Of a stretch of 64,000 nucleotides of DNA, positions 8,452 through 16,933 are shown piece after piece. Where the stretch lies: the NCBI GenBank assembly GCA_019057385.1, contig JAHQJS010000004.1, positions 808,585-872,584 of the forward strand. The letters run 5' to 3'. Below the pieces are notes generated by a model, which saw nothing but the letters and a program-made list of their open reading frames with translations, made no database searches and was not told the DNA's origin. How positions within the stretch are numbered: position 1 is the first letter of the stretch; every line of letters starts with the position of its first letter. Origin of the DNA: Candidatus Borrarchaeum weybense. Its GTDB lineage: Archaea; Asgardarchaeota; Sifarchaeia; Borrarchaeales; Borrarchaeaceae. A program made the position numbers and the translations under genes.

Positions 8452-8690
8452 ATGTTTTGGAAAACGGACTTCTAAAGATATTAAAATGGAACTACAGCAC
8501 TTGACGCAAGCGCTATGTAAAAGTTACCTCGTTGTGCTCTATTTCTACAATAGAAGTGTAAATAAGCAACTGATTTTCTAAAAAGTAAGAGAATGATAGT
8601 GACATCCTCCCCACCCTTTCGGATGGGGACTTCCCGCCGCATAAGTTAAAATCCTTCAAAAACTAACTGAAAAAAGGAGATACAAAATAA
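8452..8690. other. Intergenic region with a solitary IS end
   Basis: This 239-bp gap contains the IS-type hairpin listed at 8586-8642. Outside it I see only AT-rich sequence and the ribosome site AAGGAG before the SRPBCC gene. Confidence 0.4.
8586..8642 (+). repeat. Solitary IS200/IS605-type end, homologous to the left end of the IscB element
   Basis: The stretch starts with TAAGAGAATGATA, also found at 37159-37171, and continues with a stem-loop CCCCACC..GGATGGGG that matches the hairpin at the start of the iscB element (37187-37206). No transposase or nuclease gene is next to it. On the other strand it reads as a GGCGGGAAGTCCCC...GGATGTCAC end typical of tnpB-linked elements. It is probably a decayed or solitary end, or an orphan guide-RNA scaffold. 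Confidence 0.6.
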
Positions 8691-9119
8691 ATGAGGGAAA
8701 TCTTTTCTGAAATAGAAATAAAGGCAAAACCCGCAAAAGTATGGGAGATTCTCGTTGATTTTGCATCGTATCCAGAATGGAACCCATTTGTGCGCAAGAT
8801 TGAAGGTGAACTGGCCGTTGGTTCTACACTTGAAGTCACTATACAAGTACCAAACAGAGATATCATGACCTTTAATCCAGTAGTGGTCAAAGCAAATCCC
8901 AATGAAGAATTTCGTTGGAAGAGCAAAATGTGGGCTAGATTCCTATTTGCAGGCGAGCATTATTTTATTCTAGAACCCGTCGGGGAAGAATCTACAAAAT
9001 TGATACAAGGTGAAAAGTTTACTGGCATTTTGGTGCCATTTCTTGCGAAACCGTCAAATGAGGCTCCACTCGGCTTTATTGAGTTTAACAGAGCAATAAA
9101 AGAGAGAAGTGAAAAATAA
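8691..9119 (+). CDS. SRPBCC (START-like) domain protein
   Basis: This 142-residue soluble protein shows the polyketide cyclase/START-like pattern: a first strand IEIKAKPAKVWEILVDFASYPEWNPFV (residues 7-33) and alternating beta-strands with a C-terminal helix that together would form a hydrophobic-ligand pocket. The family binds lipids or other hydrophobic molecules; the ligand here is unknown. AAGGAG lies about 8 nt before the ATG. It is a single gene following a solitary IS end. Confidence 0.8.
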   Translation: MREIFSEIEIKAKPAKVWEILVDFASYPEWNPFVRKIEGELAVGSTLEVTIQVPNRDIMTFNPVVVKANPNEEFRWKSKMWARFLFAGEHYFILEPVGEESTKLIQGEKFTGILVPFLAKPSNEAPLGFIEFNRAIKERSEK

Positions 9120-9461
9120 TTATTCTAGTAAAATTCTGTCATCAATTCTGCCTGAAAATAAGGTTTTCAAAATATTTCAAGTAGAATCTTGTATATGAAA
9201 GATAACCCGAGAGGTTCATCACCTTCGATGATGAGGATGGAAAATTGATCTACGCAACTATATAGTCACTTTTAAATGAATGGGTTGCAGATTTAGTTTG
9301 AATAAAACATTTGACTTTGCGTATTGAAACAGGTCTATTTTTGATGATTTATAGTATTATGAATACTTCTTGAAAAGATTAATTAGCAAGTTTTGCGACG
9401 TATTGCTTAAGATAGATTTTCATAACACCTATGATATAAATATGGATCGAGGATGTAATCT
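9120..9461. other. Intergenic region with an ecfA relic
   Basis: This 342-bp gap holds the ecfA-like relic (9278-9313) and a motif CCGAGAGGT...CTTCGA near 9207-9232 that recurs after the next gene. No gene with a ribosome site is seen. A TATA-like ATGATATAAATATGG at 9430-9444 probably drives the helix-hairpin-helix gene. Confidence 0.4.
9278..9313 (+). pseudogene. Short relic of an ecfA ATPase gene
   Basis: Thirty-two of 36 bases match 7132-7167 inside the ECF ATPase gene, including 20 identical bases at the start and 10 at the end. The source codes for EWVADLVDIKHL; the copy is out of any open gene. It looks like the remains of a duplicated ATPase gene. Confidence 0.55.
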
Positions 9462-10610
9462 ATGGAAGGAGAAGGAGAAGAAGCCCAGTCGCCAAATAAA
9501 CGTGCAAAAACGGAATTAGAAGATGTAATTAATCCAGTCCTAGAGAAAATCAAAAGAGGAAGTTTTGTAGAAGAATCGGTGTCAGATTTAGAAAAGGAAA
9601 AATTAATATCGGATCTCCCAGAAAAAGGATTAATAGAGGTAGATCATGCAGAAATATGCAAGGAACTTATGAAAGTACGCGGAATTGGTCAAAAAACCGC
9701 TAAAAAACTAGTAAAATTAAATATTAATTCAATTGAAGAATTAGCCGCGCTTAAAGAAGATAAGATATCTAAGACAATGAAAGTTTCAATAAAATCGTTT
9801 AATGATTTAATCAAAAATGCACGAAAACATCTTGGAAGAGAAATTAAAGAAGAACTAAAGAAAAAATTGGAAAAAGTAAAGCTAGAATCACTAGAGGAAG
9901 AATATTCAGAAGTAATAATGATATCACCCTTAAAAGAAAAATTAGACCAAGTTAAAATGACTATGAAAGAAGATGGTGAATTCTTTTATGATGAACTTGC
10001 AAAATATTTGGGTGAAATTACTAAATTAAAGAATGATTCTAAGACACTTAAAGATTGGGTTCACAAAATTGATAAGAAATTAAATGATATTTTAGCAGAA
10101 AAGGACTACAAAAGCGATCTTGATCTTGCAGAAATTGAAATGGTTGAGTCAGACAATACACCTTCTGGGTCAATATCTATCGATACCTTAGAAACTGCAC
10201 GTTCGAATGCAAAAGAATTAAATTCACTCGATCAAGAGGACGATAACGCAGTAATAATTATAGATACTTCAGAAAAATCGAGTTCAAGTTCAGTGGTCTC
10301 AACCGATCAGACTGGTTCCGAAACAGGGTCAGTGTTAAATGAGCAACCAGAACCCAAGTTAATTTCGCATAATGAAATCATGGAAAGATTAGACGATGTG
10401 GGAATAATTCGAGGGGTCAATGAATATTATTATAGAGTCTGCGAAATCCTAGTTGACCAAAATCCACAAGAAATAAAATATGACGCTCTTGTGGATAAAT
10501 CAAATTTATATCCTCATGCATTTTCACAAATTATTTTTGATTTAACGACTAAAAAGATTATAGATTTCGATGTAAAAACGGAAATAATTCGCTTTTGGAC
10601 TGAAAAATAA
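9462..10610 (+). CDS. Helix-hairpin-helix protein of unknown function
   Basis: This 382-residue acidic protein has a helix-hairpin-helix motif at about residues 67-95 (LMKVRGIGQKTAKKLVKLNINSIEELAAL), like the N-terminal domain of RadA/Rad51 and other DNA-binding proteins. A charged, coiled-coil-like stretch (about 110-215), a Ser/Asp/Glu-rich low-complexity linker (about 225-295) and a folded C-terminal domain (about 300-382) follow. No catalytic motif is visible. A DNA- or chromatin-related role is suggested by the HhH motif only. GGATG near the start and a TATA-like element at 9430 support it as a real gene. Confidence 0.6.
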   Translation: MEGEGEEAQSPNKRAKTELEDVINPVLEKIKRGSFVEESVSDLEKEKLISDLPEKGLIEVDHAEICKELMKVRGIGQKTAKKLVKLNINSIEELAALKEDKISKTMKVSIKSFNDLIKNARKHLGREIKEELKKKLEKVKLESLEEEYSEVIMISPLKEKLDQVKMTMKEDGEFFYDELAKYLGEITKLKNDSKTLKDWVHKIDKKLNDILAEKDYKSDLDLAEIEMVESDNTPSGSISIDTLETARSNAKELNSLDQEDDNAVIIIDTSEKSSSSSVVSTDQTGSETGSVLNEQPEPKLISHNEIMERLDDVGIIRGVNEYYYRVCEILVDQNPQEIKYDALVDKSNLYPHAFSQIIFDLTTKKIIDFDVKTEIIRFWTEK

Positions 10611-10764
10611 TAGATATCAACGCTTTTTAATTAAAAGACTCTTTTGTGAAAATAGATCTATCTCAAGAGTATTGTTAGTCACTAAAAAGTAACTTATAAA
10701 ATCCGAGAGGTCCTACGCTTTCGAAGATTTGAATGAATGACAGATACAGGGAAGATAAAGGTGA

Positions 10765-11130
10765 TCAAATAGAAATCTTCAAATTCATATCTTTCTCAAG
10801 CAGTTTCCCTATTTCTTTTAGCCACTCATAAGCAGTTGTTTGTGCTTCTTCAAAACTACCAGCATCAAGATTTCGAGAAGTTCTTATTATAAGATTATAA
10901 GGTGCTCCCTCTTCAATTTTCTTTAATATACCTGAAAGAGAGCCGAACATATCGATATTACCATTAATTTCAGTCCAATTGCCGTAGTAAGATTTCCGAT
11001 TCTTAGTGGAGATGTTTTCAAGTTCAGGAACTTTGTTTAAAATGTTAATTAACTGTTTAGTATGCTTTTCGAGATCTAGTTCTTCATTTAGTTTTCCTTT
11101 CAGTGTTACTGTTGTCTCATAAATTGGCAT
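10765..11130 (-). CDS. Hypothetical protein, about 121 residues
   Basis: This is a soluble protein with an N-terminal beta-strand (MPIYETTVTLKGKL) and a C-terminal helix. It has no cysteine cluster and no known motif. ATG 11130 is chosen because GGGGA lies 6 nt upstream; the frame stays open to 11157. It reads like a small alpha/beta domain. I do not recognise the family, and the neighbours do not suggest a role. Confidence 0.55.
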   Translation of the reverse strand: MPIYETTVTLKGKLNEELDLEKHTKQLINILNKVPELENISTKNRKSYYGNWTEINGNIDMFGSLSGILKKIEEGAPYNLIIRTSRNLDAGSFEEAQTTAYEWLKEIGKLLEKDMNLKISI

Positions 11131-11332
11131 AAGAATCCCCATAGCTATATTTTTCAAAATATGAAGGTCTCACCTAAAGAGAAAGACGTACTAACCAAGG
11201 AGATATATACACCTTCTTATTAATGTATTTCATTTGTTACTAAAATTGTTTTGCGAAACTTTATCAATTTTATATGAAAACCTGATATAGCTAGTACGTT
11301 ATCAGTGATTTTGAAGACGCTTAAGACAAGAA

Positions 11333-13387
11333 CTATATTTTAACGAGAACATACTTCTTTCTTATGTAAATTAATTCAACAAGAACAACAGTAAATGCAA
11401 TAGTAGTTCCTGCGAGAACCCAAGAATGAATAAGTACGTTTTGATTTAAGTGAAGCACGTTTGAAGTTCCATAAATTTCATTGTAATTACTACTGTATAC
11501 TTCAACTGGTGGTAGATCATAACCTTCAACATGGTATTTAAAAGGTATTTCTAGCTTATAACTAAGTGTTAGACTTTCTCTAGGTCCTAATTGTAATTTC
11601 TCCCATTTCAAGTCCTTTGAACCAATTATACTTGGAATTCGATCAATAACATTGAAGGTTGGCGTTGGTTCTATGCCTGAATTGTAAATTGTGACATTTA
11701 TGAATATTGTTTGTCCTGGCATAACTGTAGAAGGAAAAGCGTTTTTCTCAATTTCAAGATGGTACGTCCATGTTAACTCGTTTGCAAATGTCTGATCGAA
11801 CTTAAGTGAAATTTCATTTGACTTAAGTGATATATCTCCATAAGATATTGTAGTAAAGGATACAGCATCATTTTTTATAGCTACAACATATTCAATGGTA
11901 GCAGATTCTCCAGGAGTAAGCTTCGGGAGTGTAGTTCTTAAAATAGTTCCACTAGTAGTTGAATTCTCGGGAGTTCTTACGATAGTACCATACCATAAAT
12001 CTTCAGAAATTTCAATATCTTTAATTTCGGTGTTTCCAACATTCTTTACATTCAGTCTTATTGTTGTCGTAGTGTTACTGATGATCGATGCCTCACTTTC
12101 TTTTGTTATAACAAGCAAGGACGCATTTTCTCTTGTTGAGACTAAAATTTCATTTGAATATATCCTTTCTTCTGTCTGATCGTTGCTTTTATTTGTGCTT
12201 GCATAAGTAATTTGATCTGGTTTTATTAGAGTATCTATTCTTTGTTTTGAAAGTTTAAGAATATAAGAATATGTAACATTGTCTCCAGGCAATATTTTCT
12301 TCCAAGATTGCTCTGATGTAAAATTAGAATGAAGTTTTACTCCCTCTGGAATCTTGATGTCAATTTCGACATCATAAGCTGTATCTATCCCAACATTTTC
12401 TATCACTGTTTCCACAATAATTTGGTCACTAGATTCTACCAAATATTGATTGACAGTCTTTGTTGCTCTGAGAATTGGAAACTTCTTCATTGTATAATTA
12501 GCTTTTAGATACGAGATTGATTTAATTTTTTCAGGAAAAGAAAAACTATAGATGTTTTCAGTTTTCGTACCTGGATATTTTGGAAGAATTTCATCTTCAA
12601 CTATTTTACCTGGAAAGAAAATAGAGATGGTTGATTTGTCCGACTGTTCATATCTGTAAATCTGATCATCTAGTTGCATTACTTCTCCTAAATCGAATAA
12701 ATGTTTCCCCTCAATGACTGGTATCGCTTTGGAATCTAATAACGATGTAATTTCTATAAATGATTGAAAATAAGGAGACGCATCAGATTTAGGTCGTAAG
12801 AAAAGATGTATTTGAGAAAAACGAGCTGTTTGGATCATTTCTTCTGTAAATAGTGCTCCAAAAGACGTGTCTGGAAGAATCTCTTGAAACGTTTTTAGAA
12901 CGGCAGAATAGTCAACGTTGGTTACATTAAAAGAGGAAAATATCAGTGTTCCACCTGATTGTTTTGTATTTCCATGAATTTCTACTTCCACACCAAATTG
13001 TTGCTCAATTAAGTAGTTAATTATTCGTGCCCTGTCTTTTGCCTCATCATCTTCTATTGATGAATAAGCAACTTCACTCCATAAACCTAATGTTGGACCT
13101 AGTCCTTCACCACCCTCTTTTCCACCTTGATTAGTTGAGAAGTAAATATGCAAATCACGCATTTTATAAAGTGACGTTATTTGAGGATCAAAACCAGAAA
13201 TTGCCAATCTATTACTATCAAAGGATGCAGAAATTCTTATTGAGTCTCTATAGAGATTTACTTGAAGATTTTCATAATAATAAAACGAATCTGAGGTTGC
13301 TAAAGTCGGCTCTGGAATTACTAATGGAACAAGAAGAAGAATACATATTACAAAGAGAATTCTTTTTCTTATCACTATCACGTCCAT
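11333..13387 (-). CDS. Secreted, membrane-anchored protein with repeated beta domains (DUF11/CARDB-like)
   Basis: This protein of about 684 residues has an N-terminal signal sequence (basic IRKRILF then a hydrophobic run ending near PTLA), a large extracellular part, and one C-terminal membrane helix (SWVLAGTTIAFTVVLVELIYI) followed by a basic tail. The second half carries at least three repeats of the COG1361/DUF11 kind (VIENVGIDTAYDVEIDIKIPEGV; LNVKNVGNTEIKDIEI; VTIYNSGIEPTPTFNVIDRIP), which are common in archaeal cell-surface proteins. The TATA element at about 13428-13438 fits ATG 13387 better than 13417. It probably faces the cell exterior; the binding partner is unknown. Confidence 0.75.
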   Translation of the reverse strand: MDVIVIRKRILFVICILLLVPLVIPEPTLATSDSFYYYENLQVNLYRDSIRISASFDSNRLAISGFDPQITSLYKMRDLHIYFSTNQGGKEGGEGLGPTLGLWSEVAYSSIEDDEAKDRARIINYLIEQQFGVEVEIHGNTKQSGGTLIFSSFNVTNVDYSAVLKTFQEILPDTSFGALFTEEMIQTARFSQIHLFLRPKSDASPYFQSFIEITSLLDSKAIPVIEGKHLFDLGEVMQLDDQIYRYEQSDKSTISIFFPGKIVEDEILPKYPGTKTENIYSFSFPEKIKSISYLKANYTMKKFPILRATKTVNQYLVESSDQIIVETVIENVGIDTAYDVEIDIKIPEGVKLHSNFTSEQSWKKILPGDNVTYSYILKLSKQRIDTLIKPDQITYASTNKSNDQTEERIYSNEILVSTRENASLLVITKESEASIISNTTTTIRLNVKNVGNTEIKDIEISEDLWYGTIVRTPENSTTSGTILRTTLPKLTPGESATIEYVVAIKNDAVSFTTISYGDISLKSNEISLKFDQTFANELTWTYHLEIEKNAFPSTVMPGQTIFINVTIYNSGIEPTPTFNVIDRIPSIIGSKDLKWEKLQLGPRESLTLSYKLEIPFKYHVEGYDLPPVEVYSSNYNEIYGTSNVLHLNQNVLIHSWVLAGTTIAFTVVLVELIYIRKKYVLVKI

Positions 13388-13458
13388 CAAGTAAGAATCA
13401 TTACTTTGCCACAGCAACTCGTCTTAGTTATTTAAACGTTTTTCTTCTACATTTTTAA

Positions 13459-13848
13459 CATCTTAAAGTATATACTCAACGTTTTATTAGGTGCAAATAG
13501 GATATGCGCAATGAGTTTTATTTTCATCTTTTATAAATCCACTTTTAGCTTTTATGTACGTAAAGCTGTGAATTTTTAACTGAGTATGTTTATTATATAT
13601 TCAGACTCAACAATCAACTGGTGTTATATATGATCTGTCGGAGGGTACATGAACTCCAACAATTTGGAGATTCATTTAGATTGTGAAATAATAAGAGATG
13701 GATCATGTATCATCATCTTACGCATTCTTTGGATTTTTGGTAAGCGAGGAGCGTTCAAAACCTCTGATGACGCTGGTAAACAAAACCGCTGTAAGAAATT
13801 TTAGAGACTTTTGTCTAGTCTTTCCACATCTAAAGGAGGCTCTTAAAC
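13459..13848 (+). other. Structured non-coding stretch upstream of a small ORF (possible leader or small RNA)
   Basis: A TATA-like ATTATATATT near 13590 would start a rightward transcript at about 13615. From there four hairpins can be read: CTCCAA/TTGGAG (about 13653-13668), AGATG/CATCT (about 13696-13718), AGCG..CGCT enclosing GAGG..CCTC (about 13743-13774) and AGAC/GTCT (13805-13816). An 18-codon ORF (13629-13685) lies inside. It ends at the GGAGG of the 37-residue ORF. No known RNA family is recognised; it may be a leader or an independent RNA. Confidence 0.35.
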
Positions 13849-13962
13849 TTGGCTAAAAAAAACAGCACAAAGAGAAATCGTAAAAGAGTTGGATTCCATG
13901 ATTTCGTGGCAGAAATGTTAGACGGTAGTTTTATAGAGTCTGAGAAGGAAGAGGATAACTAA
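13849..13962 (+). CDS. Small basic-acidic protein, 37 residues
   Basis: TTG 13849 is preceded by AAAGGAGG with 9-nt spacing, the strongest ribosome site in the area. The product has a very basic N-terminus (KKNSTKRNRKR), a middle GFHDFVAEMLDGSF and an acidic end (ESEKEEDN). A T-rich terminator-like run follows at 13967-13985. It could bind nucleic acid or a partner protein. I do not recognise a family. The strong ribosome site and the tidy downstream T-tract are the support. Confidence 0.5.
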   Translation: MAKKNSTKRNRKRVGFHDFVAEMLDGSFIESEKEEDN

Positions 13963-14037
13963 AAATTCCCTTCTTCTTTTTATTTAATCTTTAGTTTTCT
14001 TAGTCGCATATTTCATATATACCAAAACTGTTGCTGC

Positions 14038-14949
14038 TTAAAACATACACATTTCTTTATACGCGCTATATCGCTGCTCTATTTCCTCCAGAGTAAGATC
14101 TAATAATTTCTTTACACTGAATTCTTCCACTACAAAACTGCCAATTATATGTCCGTACGCCATCGCCTCTTTTATCTTATTAATAGAAATACTTTTTTCG
14201 TTCTTAGTACTCCGTGCAATATGTCCTAAAAAGCCTCCAGCAAAAGCGTCGCCGGCTCCTGTTGGATCTACAATCTCCTCTAAGGGATAACCTGATGAGG
14301 GAAATATTCCATCTTTTGATACCAGTAATGCCCCATGTTCTCCTTTTTTAATAATAACATGTTTTGTGTTTGTTCCCCATTCCAAAAGGGTTTTACCGCC
14401 CTTTAACAGATTAGGAGTGCCACACAACAATCTTGTTTCTTCATCATTCAAAATAACAACATCAACTTTAGACATCACTTCGAGGGTTTCATCCTTCATG
14501 GTTTCAATCCATAACTCAATGGTATCACAGGCTGTAAGTCTCGGCGATTTTATTTTCTTCAACAATTCTAAATTCTGAGTGGGTTCATTTGTTCCTAAAT
14601 AGACAAACTCAGCGTCCTTATATGCTTCTGGTAGTGAGGGGGTGAAATCTTCCATAACTCCAAGGTGTGTTTTTGTATTATAACGTTTGCAAAGACTGTA
14701 ATCATAGGTCGATTCAAACCGAAACGTCTTACCTTCCTCTATTTTCAAACCGCGAAGATCTAAACGCTCGTCTAAAATATCATAATAATCCTTTGGGAAA
14801 TCTGTCCCAATAACTCCAACAATCCCTGTCTCCTCAAAAAGACTAGAAGCGAGAGAAAAATTCACTATAGCTCCACCTAACACCTCTTGAACTGTATCGA
14901 ATGGCGTTGTGGTCGTATCCAGTGCTAGCGATCCAATTCCAACTATCAT
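14038..14949 (-). CDS. PfkB family carbohydrate/nucleoside kinase
   Basis: This 303-residue cytoplasmic kinase has the ribokinase/PfkB fold: an N-terminal GxGSLALD-like start, a GGAIVNFSLASSLF substrate-binding segment (about 25-38), and the C-terminal signature DPTGAGDAFAGGFLGH (about 231-246), whose Asp is the catalytic base and whose GAGD forms the anion hole. The ILNDEE motif near 160-170 is typical of the family. The length is normal. The substrate cannot be told from the sequence; it is convergent with no obvious pathway partner. Confidence 0.88.
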   Translation of the reverse strand: MIVGIGSLALDTTTTPFDTVQEVLGGAIVNFSLASSLFEETGIVGVIGTDFPKDYYDILDERLDLRGLKIEEGKTFRFESTYDYSLCKRYNTKTHLGVMEDFTPSLPEAYKDAEFVYLGTNEPTQNLELLKKIKSPRLTACDTIELWIETMKDETLEVMSKVDVVILNDEETRLLCGTPNLLKGGKTLLEWGTNTKHVIIKKGEHGALLVSKDGIFPSSGYPLEEIVDPTGAGDAFAGGFLGHIARSTKNEKSISINKIKEAMAYGHIIGSFVVEEFSVKKLLDLTLEEIEQRYSAYKEMCMF

Positions 14950-15083
14950 CTTATACTACCAAAGAATGCTACCTGTAAAAAGGTGGGGAATACGAGAATA
15001 AACTATCCTATATATATACCTTTTTTTGTATGTATTTTAAAGGACGTTTTATTTTAAATTAATTAAAAGTGATCTTATATTTT

Positions 15084-15917
15084 TCAGAAACAGAACTCAC
15101 ACGGGATATTAAAATCTGATTGAAATCTAAGAAGCGTTTTCTTAATATTTGTGAAATAATTATTGTTTTTTTGCTTATCAAAGAGTAAATCGCTCACCTG
15201 GCTTAATTTCTCCGGAAAATTTTCTCTTAAGGTATCTCTGATAAGAGGCCAGTTTCCTGCCTTTATATTGAGTTTATCGATCGAGAGACGATCGATGACC
15301 CCCTCGCTAAATACATCTAATAATTGACTTAATGATTGTTCGGTTAGAACTGGAATAATTGGACCCAGAAAAACATAAGTTGCAATGCCTTGATCGTGTA
15401 GTTTCCGTAATGTAGAAATTCTTTGTTCTATTGGTGATGCTTCTGGCTCAAAAACCTCTCTTATCTTATCATTATAAGTGGTAATCGTGAAACCTACTTC
15501 GCACTCACTAAATTGACTTAAGAGATCGATATCTCGTGTAACTAATGCAGATTTTGTTAAAATTGAAATTGTTCGATCATATCTCAATAAACGTTGTAGA
15601 CATTTTCTTGTGAGTTCATATTTTTCCTCAACGGGCTGATAGGGATCTGTCACACTACTCAACAATATAAGCCCTTTTCCTTTTTTACGGGCGAGTTCCC
15701 CAGAAAGAAGATTCGCAATATTGGTTTTTATATCTACAAATTCGCCCCAAGGCTCTTTATGCTTCGTATATCGTTTCATAAACCGAGCATAACAGTACTT
15801 ACAACCGTGAGTGCACCCAATGTAAGGATTGATCACATAATCAACATCATAGATCCGACTCTTTACCAAAGCTGACTTTACAATAATCTCTTGAATTAGC
15901 GACATTAGAAAACCCAT
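15084..15917 (-). CDS. SplB-like radical SAM protein (COG1533 family)
   Basis: This 277-residue protein carries the radical SAM motif CTHGCKYCYARF (C-x3-C-x2-C, about residues 35-46) and the family blocks NPYIGC, LLSSVTDPYQPVE, ILTKSALVTRD and FTITTYND. Those match the archaeal COG1533 group related to spore photoproduct lyase. It should bind a 4Fe-4S cluster and cleave SAM. True photoproduct lyase activity is not implied, since many archaeal members have unknown substrates. The C-terminus ends CEFCF. Start ATG 15917 or 15905. Confidence 0.85.
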   Translation of the reverse strand: MGFLMSLIQEIIVKSALVKSRIYDVDYVINPYIGCTHGCKYCYARFMKRYTKHKEPWGEFVDIKTNIANLLSGELARKKGKGLILLSSVTDPYQPVEEKYELTRKCLQRLLRYDRTISILTKSALVTRDIDLLSQFSECEVGFTITTYNDKIREVFEPEASPIEQRISTLRKLHDQGIATYVFLGPIIPVLTEQSLSQLLDVFSEGVIDRLSIDKLNIKAGNWPLIRDTLRENFPEKLSQVSDLLFDKQKNNNYFTNIKKTLLRFQSDFNIPCEFCF

Positions 15918-16185
15918 AAAAATTGATTTAACTTCAATTTAACATGTTAAAGAAAGTTATAAGAAAATATAACTGTTTTTCTGTAAGCAACCGATAGTTT
16001 TTCAAGGACAAAAACAAAATTTTTTGCGCCTAAATAAACTTGTCAAACACTTGAGAATCAAAAAGATATTTTGGCATAAGAAATGCATCGGTGTTGTTTG
16101 AGGTCCATTCTTATTTATCAAAATATCTAAAATATAGCTAAATTTAAATAACCATATATCAAGTATAAAACTAAAAAATATATTC

Positions 16186-16812
16186 GTGTCAAGGTACTTT
16201 CTGCATCCAGTGATGACGATGACTTCCCGTAAGCAAACTATCAACAATACAACAAATCTAACACGCGTCATCATGCAAATGAAACATAAATTCGATATAA
16301 TCTTAGAAGTGATTGCCACTGGAAAACCATTGATTGTATGTACCGAATCTCGTAAAGATACTGAGCTATATGTACACACTCTAGCAAAACTTCGACCTGG
16401 AGTAAGTATTATCCCTTGGACGGAGGATGAGAATACTATCTTTTCCTTACAAGATAGAAATAATATAGTTGCAGGAGTTCCAATACAATATTTGATGAAA
16501 CTTTCTGAAGAAGAAAATCTTACAATCATAAATTTAGTTTTTCTACGAATACATAGCAAGGTGCTCACTACTAAGAAATGGAAAGATATCGCAAAATACG
16601 CAAATAAAAACATCAAAGACCTAGGCGATGAAAGAATTTATACTTACATTCAATCCCAGATGGAACCCCCTGCAGACGTAATTCAACCCCAGATGGTACC
16701 CACTGCAGACATTAAATGTTCAAAGTGTGGTGGCCCAATAAAAGTCCGCAAAATTTCGTTAGATAAAGTACAATTGAGTTGTGAGAACTGTGGTTCAATA
16801 TGGGTAGAGTGA
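16186..16812 (+). CDS. Asgard-type hypothetical protein with C-terminal zinc ribbon; paralogue of the gene at 18418
   Basis: This protein of about 208 residues consists of an alpha/beta domain (about 20-160) shared with the C-terminal half of the protein at 18418-19242. The shared blocks are QMKxKFxIxLEVIAxGKPLxxCxESR, LRPxxxxIPWxxxEN and KKWKxxAKYAxKxIxxLGDExI. A linker with the repeat QMEPPADVIQPQMVPTADI and a zinc ribbon (CSKCGG..CENCGS, about 182-204) follow. The start is uncertain (GTG 16186 or ATG 16213), with a TATA-like ATTTAAATAA at 16141-16150. The function is unknown; the shared domain plus the swapped modules suggest an adaptor or regulatory role. Confidence 0.6.
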   Translation: MSRYFLHPVMTMTSRKQTINNTTNLTRVIMQMKHKFDIILEVIATGKPLIVCTESRKDTELYVHTLAKLRPGVSIIPWTEDENTIFSLQDRNNIVAGVPIQYLMKLSEEENLTIINLVFLRIHSKVLTTKKWKDIAKYANKNIKDLGDERIYTYIQSQMEPPADVIQPQMVPTADIKCSKCGGPIKVRKISLDKVQLSCENCGSIWVE

Positions 16813-16933
16813 AGAGAAAAGAAGAACTGCTACTACCTCACTGTTTTTAAATGTCAATATTTTATAATTCTACGGAAAAATACTATCCACAAAAGACTCG
16901 ACAACGGGCATTCCTGATTTGGTGTGCTAAATT

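Noticed and set aside
13629..13685. 18-codon ORF in the hairpin-rich region, as a leader peptide
   Set aside because: No ribosome site precedes it, and it overlaps hairpins; kept only as part of the region description.
16002..16616. 204-codon leftward frame opposite the gene at 16186
   Set aside because: It is antisense to a gene with a clear paralogue; its composition looks like the shadow of coding DNA.
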